Source: Typhlomys cinereus
Taxonomy: Eukaryota > Chordata > Mammalia > Rodentia > Platacanthomyidae
Direction: 5' to 3'
DNA length: 64,000 bases
NCBI GenBank assembly: GCA_023101885.1
Contig: JALPQD010000026.1
Coordinates: forward strand, 11,260,889 to 11,324,888
The notes below the pieces were generated by a model. It searched no databases. It was not told the origin of the DNA and worked only from the letters and a program-made list of their open reading frames with translations. Numbering within the stretch: the stretch's first letter is position 1; every line of letters starts with the position of its first letter. Below are positions 23,112-34,302 of the stretch, piece by piece. The position numbers were made by a program, and so were the translations under genes.

Positions 23112-23855
23112 CTCGCTGTGGTCTGGATGTGTGCTCCCCACAGAACTCTGTCTTAGAAGTTTGGGTTCCAGGATGGCTCTATGGGGGATCCATGGGGAGG
23201 AGGTCGTCCCTGTCAGACACGGGGTCTGGTAGGAGGCTCCTTGGGCATTTTCGGGGCTCCAGAGCAACCCTGCAGTGACGGTATACTCACTTTTTCCTAA
23301 CTGGCTCACGGCAATTCTGACATGTGCTCCTGCCACAACCCAGCATCCTTTCCAGAGTGTAGTAATTAACTTCCGGTATCACTTGACCCTTGAGAACTGA
23401 GCCTTCAGGCACATCAGTGAGGAGTCCTAGCTAAGGCAAGCCGGTAGGAGACTGTCTAATTGCATGACTAATGAGAGAGAACTGAGGCCACAGTAGGTGG
23501 GACTCTCCCTGGGCAGATGATAAGGAAGGTGAGAGATAGTTGGACTTTGCAGACTGTTTGGCCTCGCCATTCCCTCAGGTCTCGACTTTGGTATGTCCAG
23601 TGCCTTTGATTTCCTACTGCGATCAACTATTACCTGAAACCAGTTGCTGGAATAAAACCTCTCGTTTCCCTAAATGGTTTAAGTCGCGTGCATATCTGTG
23701 ACAGTTATGACAATATAAAAGGAAGACACAGAGGCCCAAATGGAGCCTGTTCCTCTGGAACTCCAGAACTGGAGCCAAAATAAACCTTTTTTTTCTTCAT
23801 AAATTAACCCCCTCTGGAGTTTTGTTATAGTAACGGGACCTAATGCATATCTCGT
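23112..23855 (+). mobile_element. MaLR-type LTR, probably carrying a nested insertion
   Basis: Starts TGTGGTCTGGATGTGTGCTC and ends with the MaLR-style series GAGCCAAAATAAACC, TTCATAAATTAACC, GTTATAGTAACGGGACCTAA. Flanks show a near-match duplication (CTCGC at 23112-23116, CTCGT at 23851-23855). At about 735 bases it is roughly twice the other LTRs. The middle (about 23355-23705) has its own AATAAAACC signal and may be a second LTR, but its boundaries are not proven. Confidence 0.6.
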
Positions 23856-24791
23856 CTCTACTCTCCAGCTTTTTTTCTCTTAGATTCTAGCCTCCTATAT
23901 CCTCTTCACCTTTGGCTGTTCTACAAACCTAGTATGTTCCAAACCTACCTTGTCACCAATTTTCCCAAGGTCCTTCTGTTTCCTGGATATGGTGAGGCAC
24001 ATACTATCACCCACGGCTGAAAGCTGAGTATCACTTTGTCCCTCTCCTCTCACCTCCAGTTGGTTTGCTAACTCCAGACTCTAGCCCTGAGGCGTTCCCC
24101 TCGCCCCTGTTACAGTCTTGGAAGTCAAATCGATAATGTGACCTTACCAGTAGTCACGTGACACACGTCTGACCCTGACCTTCGTGACTAAGGATCAAGC
24201 AGGGGTCTTAAACTTTGGCAGGACTCTGGTCTTTCTGTAACGTGAAGCTAAAGCATGGGAAGAGACATGCAGGAATGCGTATGGCCACATGACTGTCACA
24301 CCCTCTCGTTCTCCCTATGAGCTTGGGGGGGAAACGTCTTCCTCTGAAAGATTCGAGCTTGAGTCCTCTGGTTCCCTGGGAACATGGCAGGACCTGGGCC
24401 ACTAGACAGAAAATATACCACAGGAGGGCTTTGGATTTCCTGGATGATCCACCTGGGCTGAAAGTCCATGAGGACTTTGCCTTGGGGTTTCATTTCCAGG
24501 AATCCCCGAGACAAGTATGGACATCTTACAGTCACCATGGCCAAACAAATGTGGCCAGCACCCCAAATCAGCCTGGCTCCCTCCCAGATACTCTGGTAGA
24601 ACTGCGGACGGATTTCCTTCGGATTGGCTGGGAGAGAGACCTGGTGACTACATTATACAACTGGCGTTTTGCTGCTTTGCTGAGCCGTTAACTGAATGCA
24701 AACTGCTGGCTGAGAGAAAGAAGAGAAAAAGGTCAAGGAAGAAGCATTTGCACAGGTGGTTGTCAAGATCCAGCAGGTCCCGGGAAATAGC
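23856..24791. other. Unique sequence, no gene recognised
   Basis: About 940 bases, pyrimidine-rich at first. Open frames up to 124 codons on either strand show no family resemblance. Confidence 0.4.
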
Positions 24792-24873
24792 TTGCCCCCC
24801 ACTTAATAATGTGACCTTGTCTTGCCTCTTGCCACCCACTTAACAATGTGACCTTGTCTTGCCTCGCTGTGGT
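24792..24873. repeat. 37-bp tandem duplication
   Basis: ACTTAATAATGTGACCTTGT at 24801 recurs as ACTTAACAATGTGACCTTGT at 24838, followed by CTTGCCTC in both copies. Two copies, one mismatch in the shared core. Confidence 0.88.
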
Positions 24874-24961
24874 TATCACAGGGTCATTAACAGAATGAAC
24901 AAAACATGTGAAGTCTAGAAGGAACTGTCTAGATCATCTGATTCCATGATCACACCCACTG

Positions 24962-25326
24962 CTTTTTGTCGAGGTTTGAAATGTGTCCCCACAGGCTCAT
25001 GTGTTTGGAAGGTCCTGGCAGCTCTAGGAGGTGGAGCCTTGCCGGAGGAAAGCAGCCACAGGGGAGTGGGCCTTGAGGTGGATGAGTCCCATCCTACCTC
25101 CTGGAGAGGTCTGCTCTTGCAGTGGGCAGTCTAGCATCTCTCAGTCTCCATGAGGGATGTGACTTAGCCTGTCTCCAGCTTCTGCCACCAGCCATGCCAC
25201 TTCCACCATGAAAGATGGGATCTCCCCTCCGGAACCGTAAGCTGAATAAATTTCCTTTTCTCCTTTATGCTGCTTGACTTTGGGTATTCTCTCATAGCAA
25301 CAGGTAAGAGTAGCTAGTACACTTTT
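24962..25326 (+). mobile_element. MaLR-type solo LTR with exact 5-bp target duplication
   Basis: CTTTT occurs at 24962-24966 and 25322-25326 and brackets a 355-bp unit that starts TGTCGAGGTTTGAAATGTGT and ends CTAGTACA, so it has TG...CA ends. Near the 3' end AAGCTGAATAAATTTCC is the polyadenylation signal, then CTCTCATAGCAACAGG. The last 110 or so bases match the minus-strand LTRs at 53.8 and 62.5 kb. A 5-bp duplication is typical of ERVL/MaLR elements. No internal region remains. Confidence 0.9.
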
Positions 25327-25868
25327 CCTTAGTCAAACTCTTTCTTCAGGCAGGATGTCTGACGGGAATACTGTAGACTGCCCTGTGGGGGGCAGGGGCT
25401 GGAAGAGGCCAGTCATCCCCCCCCACACACCCAGCCCTGTGATCTTCAGCAGTGACTATCTCAGTAGTGTCCACATCTTTCTTCTTAATCTTTTCTGTGT
25501 TGCAAACACCTCGCCTGCTATCTAATTTCCACTCTCTGCCCATCCTTACTTGAGAGCTATTCACAGCTGTTGAAGCTCACTTTGCCCATGTGCACTCCAG
25601 GTGGGCCAGAGAGGTCTGGGGCACCTGTGCCTGTCTCAGCTCTAGCCACCCATCTGCCAACACCCAGCCCACTCATCTCTCCAAGAGGAGAACTGCAACA
25701 CCTGTGCTCTCAGAGTTTGCCCTGTGATTACCCAGGGACCCCTGAGAAACGATCATCACTGTTCTCAAATGCTACTTGCCCTTGTGCTGAGTTGATATTT
25801 GCAATGACCATGTAGACATTACGCTGGCCCACCTGCTGGCCATTGGTATGATTCTGTCAGGAGTGCCC
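25327..25868. other. Unique sequence, no gene recognised
   Basis: About 540 bases without recognisable repeats apart from a short C run near 25418. Confidence 0.4.
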
Positions 25869-25882
25869 GGGGGGGGGGGGGG
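25869..25882. repeat. Poly-G run (G14)
   Basis: Fourteen consecutive G residues after CCC. Long pure G runs are uncommon and error-prone in assemblies. Confidence 0.95.
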
Positions 25883-28800
25883 ACAAATTGTACGAGGAAG
25901 TCGGTTTTCCTTGCCTTCCTGTACCGATAGAAAGAAAAGCCATTTTTACAAAAAGGACCCTTGAGAAAGCCATGAAAAAGAATTAAGAACTACCGAATTT
26001 CATGTGCAAGCTACTCTAGTTTATGTGTTAAGATAGAAGCCAGTCATAAGATGCTTCTGTTGTGTACCGTGTGGGACGATTTGAGAGAAGAATCATCAAG
26101 CTTTGGCCTATTTAGACTTGGTACTTGGCAGACATCTTCTCCAGATGTAAGTAAGGTTCTCACCTCAGAGAAACTGCTGGCAGCGTTTGTTGGCAATGAC
26201 GAAAGCTGTGCTTCCAAGAGAAAATTAGAATTCGGGGAGTCATGTATCTCCAGCGCTGCGAGGTTAATAACTTCCCTCCCAAAGCTTAATGATGCTTCTC
26301 ATGAGATGAGCAGTGATATTAATAAATATAAATTTTTGAAGTTGTGTAAGAAAATGTGTCAACACTGAGAACATTTTACTTAACTAAACAAATCAATTAT
26401 TTTCATATGGCCAGTGCACACAGTGTTATAAAATCAAACCCAGTTAAAAGATTTGTTCAACATGTAAGATTTTACATGCTGGGAGTGGAAAGCATACATG
26501 CACAGGATTTGAAATTCCATATTGCAAGCAACTACTAATAAATGATTGCTTGCAAAATTTTGGTGGTGTGTCAAAGTTTATTCACAGTGATCTGAGGAAA
26601 TCAGAATTTTTTTTTACCTTTTCCAGTCATATATCCATTTGAAGACAGAGATACTTCAACCAAAACATAGCAGCAAGAATAAATTCAGAAATATGTATGA
26701 AAATTTATTTTTTAAAAATAGATAGCTCCCCCAAATCAAGTAATATGGTGCCTTTATTCATGTTTTATTTTTATACCAAAAAATTTAACCATTTTCATAA
26801 AAACATTTCGTGTATCCAACTTGCAGTGTTAAGTACTATTACTCTTAAGTGAGAGAATATTTTAGAACTTTCTGTTTAAATTTCTAACGCCATTATTTCT
26901 GGATATCATCCATATTGGAAACCCTCAATAGTTTTTAAGATGGTCCAGGTGTACTGAGTCTAGAAAGTTGTAAAACTGCTAGTTTCGTTGCTTGTTTCTG
27001 AGTCCCACAGCGACATTAATCTCGAAGATGCTCACAGAGTAAACTCTTGCTAACACTTTACAACTTCCTTGTCTTGCTCAAATTCCAAATCCCAATTCCC
27101 GAGACCAGCTTCTAAGCGAATCAGTGATGTGCACATTTTTACTCTGAGTCCATTCAGAGTGAATCTGCATGAAAGGGGCCCTTCCTGGGAGCTCCCCATT
27201 CTCTCAGACATGTTTAGTAGCAGCAACCGAGTTTTGCCCCTTCCTGTCTCAGAAGGGGCAACAACATTGGAGCACGGTGGGTTCTCTGGTATCTGAATGT
27301 GGAGTCTCCCTGTCTCGCAGTCTGTGGGCGTCCACTAGATCATCAGTGAGTGGAAGTTCTCCATGAATCTGTATGAGGTTCACTGCAGCCTGCTGGCTTG
27401 ACTGGTCCTGTATGGTGGTCGCCACAGCTGCTGCTGGTTCATGGTCGCCATTCATAGCCTCTTTCACTATCTTCTGGCTCCAACGTTCTGTCCATTCCCT
27501 TGGTTTCAGGAAAATCCCTGGGCTTCAAGGCGAGGTATAAATATCACTTGTGGGACTGAGCTAAATGCCGCCACTTATTCTACCCCTTGCATGGCCTCGG
27601 GGCTCTGCAGCCATATCCACTCTTTGCAGGGCCCGGCTTTTCTGGTTAAGGCTGTAAAATGAACACTGGTATTTAGAAAGTTTGATGCTGTGACTTTTAG
27701 CTAAGTAGCACTACTCGTGGGTTTTCCCCCAATCCTGTAAACTTGTTGGGTTTCTTGATTTTTTCTTTGTCTTCTCTTTTCTCTTTGCATAATAATTCTC
27801 TTAAATTAAGATTTTGGTGCTTAATCTTTAGGGCTGTCAGAGGAAAGCCAGAGGGAGAACGTTCCTAATCAACTGTGCTTCCCCATGTTCCCCAGCATCC
27901 GGGGGGTGTGTTCTTCACGTGCAGATGTGCAATGTGGCCGTCTGCTGTCTTTGCCATGCGTTCTGGCCACGCATCTTTCAGTGATGGGTCTGACTCTAGA
28001 GTTCACGCCATTAGGTCTCCACTGTCAGAATGGATAAGATAATCGCATCCGTTCTTTTGGTCTCTGAGTGACCAGAGGCGGCTGTTCTTGGGTATCATGT
28101 TCCGTTACCTGATTCTCCCCATCTGAGCCACCTGGCTGCACACCGCGGATGGGCAGTTCAGTTTCTCTGGGTTTCCCTCCACATCTGGCACCATGCCTTA
28201 GAAGAATTTTATAAAATAAACTATTTATACATTCTAGGATTATTCACTACCAACAGACAGCGCTACAGAACTCCCGTCTGCTATAAAAAGAGTAAAAAGC
28301 TGCTCTTTAATTTTAAAAAATGTGAACTATATCAACTTTCCTTAGATTTGGCTTTTTAAAACTGATCGGGGACTTGATTTCTGCACAAACACCATGTTGG
28401 AAGCCAATGAAATCTCCTCCCATTCTGAAGCAGTTCTGGCAGGACAAGGAGTTTACGTGCTTGACGGAGGTTTATATCAGACTTGGGAGTTCACACTGGG
28501 ATTTTCTAACACGCCAACCACAGTGGTAGACATATTTTTTTATATGAGCTCAGGCCTTTATGGGAAAGAAATAATGTATATTAATTGAAAAAATAAAACC
28601 TCAAAGTTCCCACTTGAAACCTATTCCTCAGCATTATTTCCGATGTGTTCATTTGATTTGCAACAAAAGTACATTAAGACAAATAGTTTTTTTTTTCTTT
28701 TTCTAATGGAGAAGCGAGGCATGCTTCACAATTTGACCTTCTCCTGACCACACTGGCTCTCTTTGGAGCTGCTGAATGGATCGCCCAGAGTGACCCAAGA

Positions 28801-29370
28801 CCCGAGCCGCCTTGGGAATGGAAATCAAAATAGGGCAGACATGGGAGGAGAAGGAAGCATTCCTTCAAATGGCATGGATTGGGGTCTGCTGGGCTCAGAT
28901 CCCCAGATGAAAATTCCAGTGTCACGTTTGACTGCATACCTCGTTTATTTTATTGTTTCTTTATCGTGTTTAGCACACTGTACATTTTCTTCTGATTGTA
29001 GATTCAATGGCTCTTTCACTCGTTCTTTATACCTTTAAAGGATTGTGAGTAGCTTTTATGTACCACGTCTGGACTAAACCATGAAGAATAAGACAGGGGT
29101 CTTGGTATTAGAATACTTGCACTTTAGCGGTAAGGGATAAAATAGAAAAACTTCTGAAAGCAGCCGCACCTTGTGTCGCTGACGCTGACCAGCAGGGTGT
29201 CCTGCTGAGATGGCTGCGCGGTGGTTCTCACGGCTGGCAACCGATTGTGAAATGGGAACGTAGCTGGGACTGTTGGTCAGAGACCTCCGGCTTCCACATG
29301 GGTCTCTTGGGGGCTGCTCAATTCTCTAAGAAGGAATGAAGACACTCTCAATTCCTTTCTGACTTGAATC
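25883..29370. other. Repeat-poor block, about 3.5 kb
   Basis: I recognise no SINE, LINE or LTR here, unlike the rest of the window. AT-rich parts lie at 26560-27000 and 28200-28700. Between about 27065 and 27560 the composition is more balanced and a minus-strand frame of 72 codons (27249-27467) reads plausibly but matches nothing I know. Short plus-strand frames at 26051-26368 and 28394-28588 are also unrecognised. Confidence 0.4.
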
Positions 29371-29371
29371 T

Positions 29372-29412
29372 TGCCGGCCGTGGTAGCTCATGCCTTTAAT
29401 CCTGGAAAATGT
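29372..29412 (+). repeat. B1 SINE head fragment
   Basis: CCGGCCGTGGTAGCTCATGC then CTTTAATCCTG matches the start of a B1 element; nothing of the remainder survives. Confidence 0.65.
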
Positions 29413-29539
29413 GGACCCCGAAGTCCCCAGGTAGTAAATATTGGTTCTGCCACATCCCGTGAGCCTTTAGCGATCTGCTTTCTTCTCCTTCCACCTCCCC
29501 ATCACTGAGAGTACAGGTCTGTATCCCCTGCAACTGGCA

Positions 29540-29940
29540 TTTTTCTTAATTTTTTTATTCTCTGACCGTTTCATATATACAGACAATGAGTACTGGGCAC
29601 TTTCATTCCATGTCTCATTCCTCTTCCTTCTCCCATTGAAAACCTCAGTGCCAACGAGTTTTTCTCCTGCTTTCAGACCTTCTGCTGTGAGTGCAATTCC
29701 CCCTCTCCCCCTGCCGAGTTTCATAGGGGCCACCTGTATTAGCATGTGCCCGGGAGTCTGCTAATCATGGCCACGTCGTAGTGGTTACACCACTGAAGAA
29801 AGCGGCTCCCCTTTCTGCAGCCAACGGTAGTCACCAGTGGACCCTCAGGGAGGGGCAGGACCTTGTGAGTGTCTCTCCTTCCATGACTAAGTATCCAGAG
29901 AGTGATTTCCTGTGAATCTCAGCACGGGCCCTTGTTTTCA
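29540..29940 (-). repeat. Old rodent L1 3' end (Lx-like), antisense
   Basis: TTCATATATACAGACAATGA, a CCCTCTCCCCC pyrimidine tract, GGTTACACCACTGAAGAAAG and CCCTCAGGGAGGGGCAGG follow the antisense order of an old rodent L1 3' end. Same family as 19385-19850. Confidence 0.6.
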
Positions 29941-29944
29941 CTTC

Positions 29945-30216
29945 CTGTCCAATTGTTGCGATGAAGCACCCAAGAAAAGCGACTTATGGGGGAGAGGGGG
30001 GTGAAGGTTGCTGCAGGTTGCAGCCCATCATGGAAACTATGGTAACAGGAGTTTGTGAACACTTCCAGTCAACAGCAGGAAGCATGAGACAGGTGCTTGC
30101 CCCAGCTCTGGCCTCTTCATTTGCATACATCTCTGGGTCTCCTCCCGAGGGAATGAGCCCCCCTGCAGGGGAAATGGCTTCCCATCTCAGTTAACTTAAT
30201 CCAGATCTTTTCCCTA
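29945..30216 (-). repeat. LTR-type dispersed repeat fragment, antisense
   Basis: TTGTTGCGATGAAGCACCCA, then GCCCATCATGGAAAC and a CTCAGTTAACTTAATCCAG segment resemble a common rodent LTR-like repeat read antisense. Related fragments lie at 35630-35930 and 49145-49590. Exact family uncertain. Confidence 0.5.
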
Positions 30217-30277
30217 CAACACGCCCTCATGTATGCGAGGCAAGTGCTTCACCCCTAGAATCATCTCTCCAGGCCAA
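30217..30277 (-). repeat. SINE head fragment, antisense
   Basis: GAGGCAAGTGCTTCACCCC then AGAATCATCTCTCCAGGCC resembles the reverse complement of a B2/B4-type SINE head. About 60 bases only. Confidence 0.5.
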
Positions 30278-30297
30278 TTTTTGCTTTTTCTCATCAG

Positions 30298-30320
30298 AAA
30301 AAAGAAAGAAAGAAAGAAAA
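30298..30320. repeat. (AAAG)n short microsatellite
   Basis: Five to six AAAG units. Confidence 0.9.
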
Positions 30321-30475
30321 TCTCCTCATCGTAAATGTTTTTTAAAAGTACAGAGGTTGAAAATATCTACCATGCCCAGGCAGGTAACCCAACCTAAGAG
30401 GCAAGAGGGTCCTTGAAATAAAATGATAGAGGTGCTACAGAACGGGGAAAGATGCAGAGACAAAAATGTCTACAT

Positions 30476-30595
30476 GGCAAAGGTCACCCTAGGGGGCAAA
30501 GGTCACCCTAGGGGGCAAAGGTCACCCTAGGGGGCAAAGGTCACCCTAGGGGGCAAAGGTCACCCTAGGGGGCAAAGGTCACCCTCGCTGTCACC
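30476..30595. repeat. 19-bp tandem repeat rebuilding a DR1 nuclear-receptor motif
   Basis: The unit CAAAGGTCACCCTAGGGGG repeats six times with a strict 19-base period (CAAAGGTCA at 30478, 30497, 30516, 30535, 30554 and 30573). From the second unit on, each junction forms GGGGCAAAGGTCA (30493, 30512, 30531, 30550, 30569). That is a direct repeat of two receptor half-sites with one-base spacing, as bound by HNF4, COUP-TF and RXR heterodimers. Copies are identical until the last, so the array is young. No neighbouring gene is visible. Confidence 0.92.
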
Positions 30596-31734
30596 TTGCC
30601 AAGGCTCAGTTAAAACATTTCTATTTTTCTTCAGTCAGATGAGCACTGTTAGAAACTCAATTCACACTCTTCCAGTGATTTATTCCAATGCAAAGCCATT
30701 ATGTTTATATAAGTGTCCTTTTTATAACAAAAAACGATTTCCTCATGGACAGTTTTTATCTTGCTGGGTTCCTTTTAAAACACCAGGACCATTTTCTCGT
30801 GCCACTAAATAAGCTTTCGACACATGCTTTTAGTGGCCGCATAGTTTTTTAACATAAGCCTTTATTTAATGATTTCCTCTTCTCAGACCTTTTTGGCCTA
30901 ATCTCCTAAAAACGTTCTTAAATGTCAGAATAAACATTGGAAACGCATTGAGACGACTTGGTTCCAAAATGATTCTTCCTTCCTTTTCCTCTGAGCCTGT
31001 GTGAGCCTTTGAAAGCTGGGTGGTCTCTCTTGGAGGCACAGGCTCCCCCAAACCCTAGGTTGGGCTCTGGTTGGCTAGTTATCAAATCACAGGCAGGTCC
31101 TGAATGTGCGTAGGTGTGGGTCCAGGCACAAGCAAGGATGCGGTATCCCATTTATAGTTTGCCAGGGAGCGCACGATGCTTATTTAGATATGCAGTTAAA
31201 AAAATGGAGATTGATCAAGGCTGAATACAGCATTGCCTTGCTTACTGCCTTATAGTTGTGTATGTCGGATTTATTGTCAGTAGTGGAACATTCTGTAGCC
31301 GGCTAGCTGAATCCCTTTCCATGCCCTCAACAAGACCCTGGGACACTTGCTGCTGTGTGATACTAGCTGCGCACTGTGGTCCCAGATTTCTCACGCGTGT
31401 GTCGACATCTGCTCACTGTTGGTTGCTGTTCTGTCCCCTCATCCTACCGTGTCCTCAGGCACTGACCGCCGCCGCTTCCTTGATGTTTATGAGGAAAGCT
31501 CTATATTCAGAGCTTGGCATTCGAGGCCCTGGACTTGGGGTTCCAAGCTGCCCTTGCATTTTTCTGTCCCATTTGTGACATGACATGCAGATTTGCCAAT
31601 GACCGGCTCCCTGCCCTATCGCAGGTGCGTGACACGCAGCATCTAAACAGTGGTTCTCTGAACTTTGAGACCAGGTGGATAGGGGCAGGTTGAATTGCTT
31701 TGTTTCACACTGCGCATGTCTTTCTTTCCCCTTT
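30596..31734. other. Unique sequence, no gene recognised
   Basis: AT-rich at first (about 30600-30960), with no dispersed repeat. The first 300 bases are a weak candidate for a conserved non-coding element by composition alone. Confidence 0.35.
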
Positions 31735-32240
31735 CTTTCTTCAGTCGTGGTTAATTAACACAAGGAAAAAGTCCCGTCTTAGCTGTTAGGCAGCATGGGG
31801 GCCAGTGTCGTGAAACACACCTTGATGTGCCACATCCATCACCACTTTCCATCTGGACTCCGCTCTTACGAAACTGAAACTCAGCCCCATTAAACCACAG
31901 CGCTGGCCTCCTCCCTCCTTGCCTCTTGCCTCTGGAAGGGCTGCTGTCCAGCGTCTCCATGGTTTCTGCTGCTCTGTGTGATAAAGTTGCACCACACAGC
32001 AGCTGTCCTTTGGTCACTTCGGCGCTCCTGGTAGTTGTCCTTGACCTTCATCCGTACTGTAGCCTACGACACAGGCTTCCTTTTCTGAGACTTAACAGCA
32101 GTCCTCACGCCATGTTGTACGTATCCACTGATCCATCAGTGGGTACTAAGCTCGCTTCTGTGATCTGCCTGTGATGAACATGGATATACAAACATGGCTT
32201 TGAGACCTTGTATCCAGAACCTTCTGGAAGGTTCCATTAT
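31735..32240 (-). repeat. Ancient L1M fragment, antisense
   Basis: CATCACCACTTTCCATCTGG, CGAAACTGAAACTCAGCCCC then ATTAAACCACAG, CATGTTGTACGTATCCACTG and GATGAACATGGATATACAAA appear in the order found in antisense L1M-type LINEs of all placental mammals. Strong divergence fits an old element. Confidence 0.65.
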
Positions 32241-33090
32241 TTGGGGCCTAGAACCCCCAGGGACTGGTTGGTCTTCTGCTTTTCTTCCTCCAGCATGTTC
32301 CTTGAGCCTTTCTTGTCCATTCAGTTCCTCGTCTGGGGACATTCCTCTCATCTGTGAAGGCATCACTAACAGTCATTAGCTCCATGCTAATAACCCTCTC
32401 ATGAGTTACTAGACAAACGCTCACTGAAAACCTAATGTTGCTAGAAGACAGAAGAGTCATCTAATCCTCCATATGGTATATACACTGGACAGTTTAGAGG
32501 AAGTTTGTTAAACAAATGAAGTCCCCAGGTTTTCAGAACACAAGTACACAAGGTTTTGTCCGTCAAGGGTTTTCCAAGCCCCCATGTCAGCAGGAGCACA
32601 GGGAGGCAGGAGACGGAGACAGTGTGTAGGAAAATGTTGCTCCTTGGGTCAATTCTGATTGGGCAAAAAGAGACCCGCTGCTGATCCTCCGGGCCTCTTT
32701 CTTCCAACATCCCTACCAAATGCTTAGTGAACCTTGTGACCCTTAAGGGTTAGAGCAAGAGAATGTCATTCTCAGCAGGGCCCGGAAGTGTGGCAAGAGA
32801 AAGGGAAGGAAGGCCCGGAGCTTCTTTCCAGGGAGTCTCTCTAAAGTGAGTGCAAGCAAAAATAAATCCACGTCTAGAACAACTGGACACATGGCCGAGG
32901 TATTTTCCAGCTGGGTTCCCTTGCCTGAAAGGCTTAGTGCTCGCTTTAGAGAACTCTTGTACGCAAGAAGAGGCTGAGGGATCCCAGCAGCCCGACTCTG
33001 CAGTGACCGACTCCGAATGTCACTTTCACCCAGAAAGGAATCAGGAGAGTGACTTCCGATGAGCTAGGGACCGACTGCCTAGGAATTCTC
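32241..33090. other. Unique sequence, no gene recognised
   Basis: About 850 bases. Open frames up to 92 codons lack resemblance to known families. Confidence 0.4.
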
Positions 33091-33094
33091 TCGC

Positions 33095-33225
33095 CAGGCA
33101 GAGACGGATGACCTCGATCTTACAGATGGGAAAATAGAGGCAGGGATTAGCACAAGCAGCTGCATGTGTAATGTGCTCGGTATTTATGTCCAGATCTGGA
33201 TTTAGACCACGGTCTCTCAGAAAAC
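33095..33225 (+). repeat. MIR element
   Basis: TCTTACAGATGGGAAAATAG with AGGCAGGGATT is the MIR core. Further on, AGATCTGGATTTAGACCACG and GTCTCTC match the MIR 3' half. Confidence 0.7.
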
Positions 33226-33589
33226 ACAGGCCTTGTTTCCATGGGACCGCAAACACGCTCCTTCAATAACTGTCTCGTGGCTTATCACGGCAGGATTAGT
33301 GTCTTCTCCCGGGCGCTGCGACAGCCTTCCTGACATTTCCTGATGGTATGGAGAGGGCATACCACAGGCTTTGGTTTCAAAGACCAGGACCCTAGCATGT
33401 GCCTCCCACCAGTGACTCAGTGTAGGGACTTCCCCCAGGGAGTGCCGCCGCATGGCGTGTCCGCGGGCTCCGCTCCTATCAGTGAAAATATGCATTCCAT
33501 TTTCAAACAGCTATGTTAATGAGCATGCACACTGAGCAAAAATAATATCGGACAGGCCTGCAGAGATTAAACTATTATGATATCACCTC
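33226..33589. other. Unique sequence, no gene recognised
   Basis: No repeat recognised. TATGTTAATGAGCATGCACA near 33513 is octamer-like; no further support. Confidence 0.35.
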
Positions 33590-33715
33590 TCATTCATTTA
33601 TTTACTAAATATTTCATGGGTGATGGAACGCCTATATGGCCCCAAATTTGGTTTCATAATATAGAGGAGGAATTAGACGTGGGCTGTGCTCCAAGAGGCT
33701 TACGAGCCAGCAGAC
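33590..33715 (+). repeat. Old mammal-wide dispersed repeat fragment
   Basis: CATTCATTTATTTACTAAAT, then ATTTCATGGGTGATGGAAC and GCTCCAAGAGGCTTACGAGC, resembles a widespread ancient mammalian repeat with an ATTCATTTATTCAACAAATATTT-like start. I am not sure of its family name. Confidence 0.45.
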
Positions 33716-34034
33716 GTCATTCTCCATTTTAAAGTATTGTTTGTGGGTCAAAGCAAAAACAAAAAAAGGTTAACAGTAAGAGCAAGGGTTCTTTCTTGGT
33801 CAAATTCGTGATGTTTCCTGCTCACAGAATCTGCATTTCCTTTCGTCTTGAATTTCTGCGGTGGGAATCACACACGTCTCCTCCCTTGTCTCACTTCCCA
33901 GCCCACATTAGGGGCTGCTCAAGTCAGGCTGCGTGCACAGATCTCGAATGCTCCACAGCTCCTAGTCAGGCACCCTTAACAAGGGCCTGTCATTGGTTAG
34001 ATAAACAGACGGATGCTAATAAGTGTGCATGCCT

Positions 34035-34038
<4 letters not shown>
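33716..34038. other. Unique sequence
   Basis: Nothing recognisable in about 320 bases. Confidence 0.35.

Positions 34039-34074
<36 letters not shown>
34039..34074. repeat. (GT)n microsatellite
   Basis: About 18 GT dinucleotides. Confidence 0.97.
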
Positions 34075-34076
<2 letters not shown>

Positions 34077-34302
34077 GTCAAGACCTCAGCCTCGTGTTAG
34101 TGGGAAGCAACCACTGACAGCTTGTTCGGGACAGGTTTCTAGTTTGTAGTGCGCTCAAATAAAGCCAGCTGACCAAAGTGTAGTGCCTTTCACGCAATTA
34201 TGTATTTTCATTCACTTTCATGTCCCCCAGAATTGAGCTCCAGGTTGAATGAATGTCCTTCTTTGTAAAAGCAGCTGCCAAACCACTTTTCAAAGCAGCT
34301 GC

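Noticed and set aside
26051..26368. 105-codon plus-strand frame in the repeat-poor block
   Set aside because: Length is within chance expectation and the translation resembles no known protein.
28394..28588. 64-codon frame starting with a good initiation context (CACCATGTTGG)
   Set aside because: No recognisable domain, short, and not linked to any promoter or splice signal I can support.
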